Below are positions 12,810 to 13,517 of a DNA stretch of 13,517 bases, one piece after another (positions within the stretch are counted from its first letter, which is position 1; the number at the start of each line of letters is the position of its first letter). Source of the stretch: DASYUM01 sp036001225 (GTDB taxonomy: Bacteria > Methylomirabilota > Methylomirabilia > Rokubacteriales > DASRDR01); assembly GCA_036001225.1 (NCBI GenBank), contig DASYUM010000271.1:1-13517 (forward strand), read 5' to 3'. The notes under the pieces were generated by a model. The model had not been told where the DNA came from, ran no database searches, and was given only the letters and a program-made list of their open reading frames with translations. Position numbers and translations under genes: made by a program.

Positions 12810-13438
12810 ACCGCTCGATGCCGTACGCTGCGACCCTCGTGTCCCTCGTCACGCTGACCGCGCTGCTCGCCGCCGCCGGCGCCGCCACACCGGCCGGCCC
12901 CGCGGTCGGCGCCTGGGCCACCTACCAGTGGACCTCGTCGCTCCGCGAGGACGTGCCCGTCCTCGTCCGCCAGGACAGCCAGGGCGGCCGGACGACGTGG
13001 TCCGTCGCGCGGGAAACGATGCCGCCGGCGCCGCTGTTCGTCACCTACGCGATCGTCCGGGCCGACGCCAAGACCTACACGATGCAGATCACCACCCACG
13101 CCACCCCGGAGGGGCCGCCCTTGTCGGTCACCCAGGTGCGGGTGGACCGGGCTTCCGGCAAGGCGCTCCGCAGCGTGATCCAGCGCCCGAAGGGCGTCAT
13201 CGACACGCCGGAGAGCGGCCTCCGTCCGTTCCGGCAGGCGAGCGTGAAGGGGACCGAGGAGACGGCCGCGGTGCCCGCCGGCCGGTTCCCGGCCGTCCGG
13301 GCGCCGTACCAGGACGGCACGGTCTGGGTCTCGGACCAGGTCCCGGCGCTCGGGTTGGTGAAGGCGACCTTCCCCTCGGGCACCCTCGAGCTGGTCCGGA
13401 GTGGCACCGCCGGCGCCAAGGACCTCCTCCGCTCATAG
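12806..13438 (+). CDS. Exported protein of unknown function, coupled to the OmpA-family gene
   Basis: Encodes 210 aa, starting with ATG 12806 in an ATGA overlap with the upstream stop. Residues 1-26 are a signal peptide (MNRSMPYAATLVSLVTLTAL then AAAGAA). The mature part alternates short beta-like segments (VGAWATYQWTSS, TYTMQITTHA, VTQVRVDRASGKAL) and has a late TAAVPAGRFPAVRAPY then VWVSDQVPALGLVKA pattern. Similar patterns occur in periplasmic proteins of the DUF3108 or lipoprotein-carrier-like kind, but I cannot assign a family with confidence. No lipobox Cys and no Cys in the mature protein are visible. The frame stays open for more than 1 kb upstream, but only as a shadow within the OmpA gene. 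A soluble periplasmic partner of the OmpA-family protein is a reasonable guess. Confidence 0.8.
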   Translation: MNRSMPYAATLVSLVTLTALLAAAGAATPAGPAVGAWATYQWTSSLREDVPVLVRQDSQGGRTTWSVARETMPPAPLFVTYAIVRADAKTYTMQITTHATPEGPPLSVTQVRVDRASGKALRSVIQRPKGVIDTPESGLRPFRQASVKGTEETAAVPAGRFPAVRAPYQDGTVWVSDQVPALGLVKATFPSGTLELVRSGTAGAKDLLRS

Positions 13439-13504
13439 TCGAATGCCCCAAGGCCGGATCGCGGGCGGCCTGGCGACGACCCTCGGAACGAAGCGCTCCG
13501 CGCG

Positions 13505-13517
13505 CGGGCTTTGCCCG
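13505..13517 (+). terminator. Partial hairpin at the window edge
   Basis: CGGGC (13505-13509) and GCCCG (13513-13517) pair around a TTT loop, the usual core of an intrinsic terminator. Whether a T-tract follows is outside the window. Apart from this, 13439-13517 contains nothing I can support. Confidence 0.35.

Noticed and set aside
13443..13517. Possible beginning of another gene (ATG 13443, open to the window end)
   Set aside because: Only 25 codons, no ribosome-binding site, and its end forms a hairpin that looks more like a terminator.

Overview
The window is about 13.5 kb of very GC-rich DNA (I estimate near 70 percent by eye). All supported genes lie on the plus strand, mostly in short overlapping groups. 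An OmpA-type outer-membrane protein with a signal peptide indicates a diderm bacterium. The high GC, the archaeal-type phosphoglycerate mutase and the many soluble signalling proteins would fit an uncultivated soil or sediment lineage such as Rokubacteria/Methylomirabilota or a deltaproteobacterium-like group. That placement is inference only; nothing in the sequence fixes the taxon. I saw no rRNA, tRNA, CRISPR array, transposase or phage gene.

Left end (1-1529): the 3' end of a fumarylacetoacetate hydrolase family gene runs through a TGATG overlap into an apgM-type cofactor-independent phosphoglycerate mutase. Middle (1568-8820): a dense signalling region. It holds two response regulators, each with a Cys-rich N-terminus, an arginine-rich helical segment and a REC domain. 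Between them is a small arginine-rich orphan protein with its own good sigma70-like promoter. After them come a stand-alone copy of the Cys-rich domain normally found at the C-terminus of some CheB proteins and, overlapping it, a diverged single-domain CheB. A canonical promoter at 4537-4565 then starts a second unit: a single-domain CheB, a CheR-PAS-coiled coil-PAS protein, and a GAF-histidine kinase-REC hybrid. Together these three look like a CheB-CheR-PAS-kinase-REC fusion protein divided into three genes. No CheA, CheW, MCP or flagellar gene is present, so a role other than classical chemotaxis is likely.

Right part (8907-13438): three promoter-led units. These are a five-helix membrane protein resembling the membrane part of small mechanosensitive-channel-like proteins, a TrkA-N-like plus DHH/DHHA1 phosphoesterase, and an OmpA-family protein with a Gly/Ala/Pro-rich linker translationally coupled to an exported protein of unknown function. 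Intergenic regions are short. Several hold perfect or near-perfect GC-rich hairpins without T-tracts. Several -10 boxes sit so close to the start codon that leaderless or near-leaderless mRNAs are plausible.
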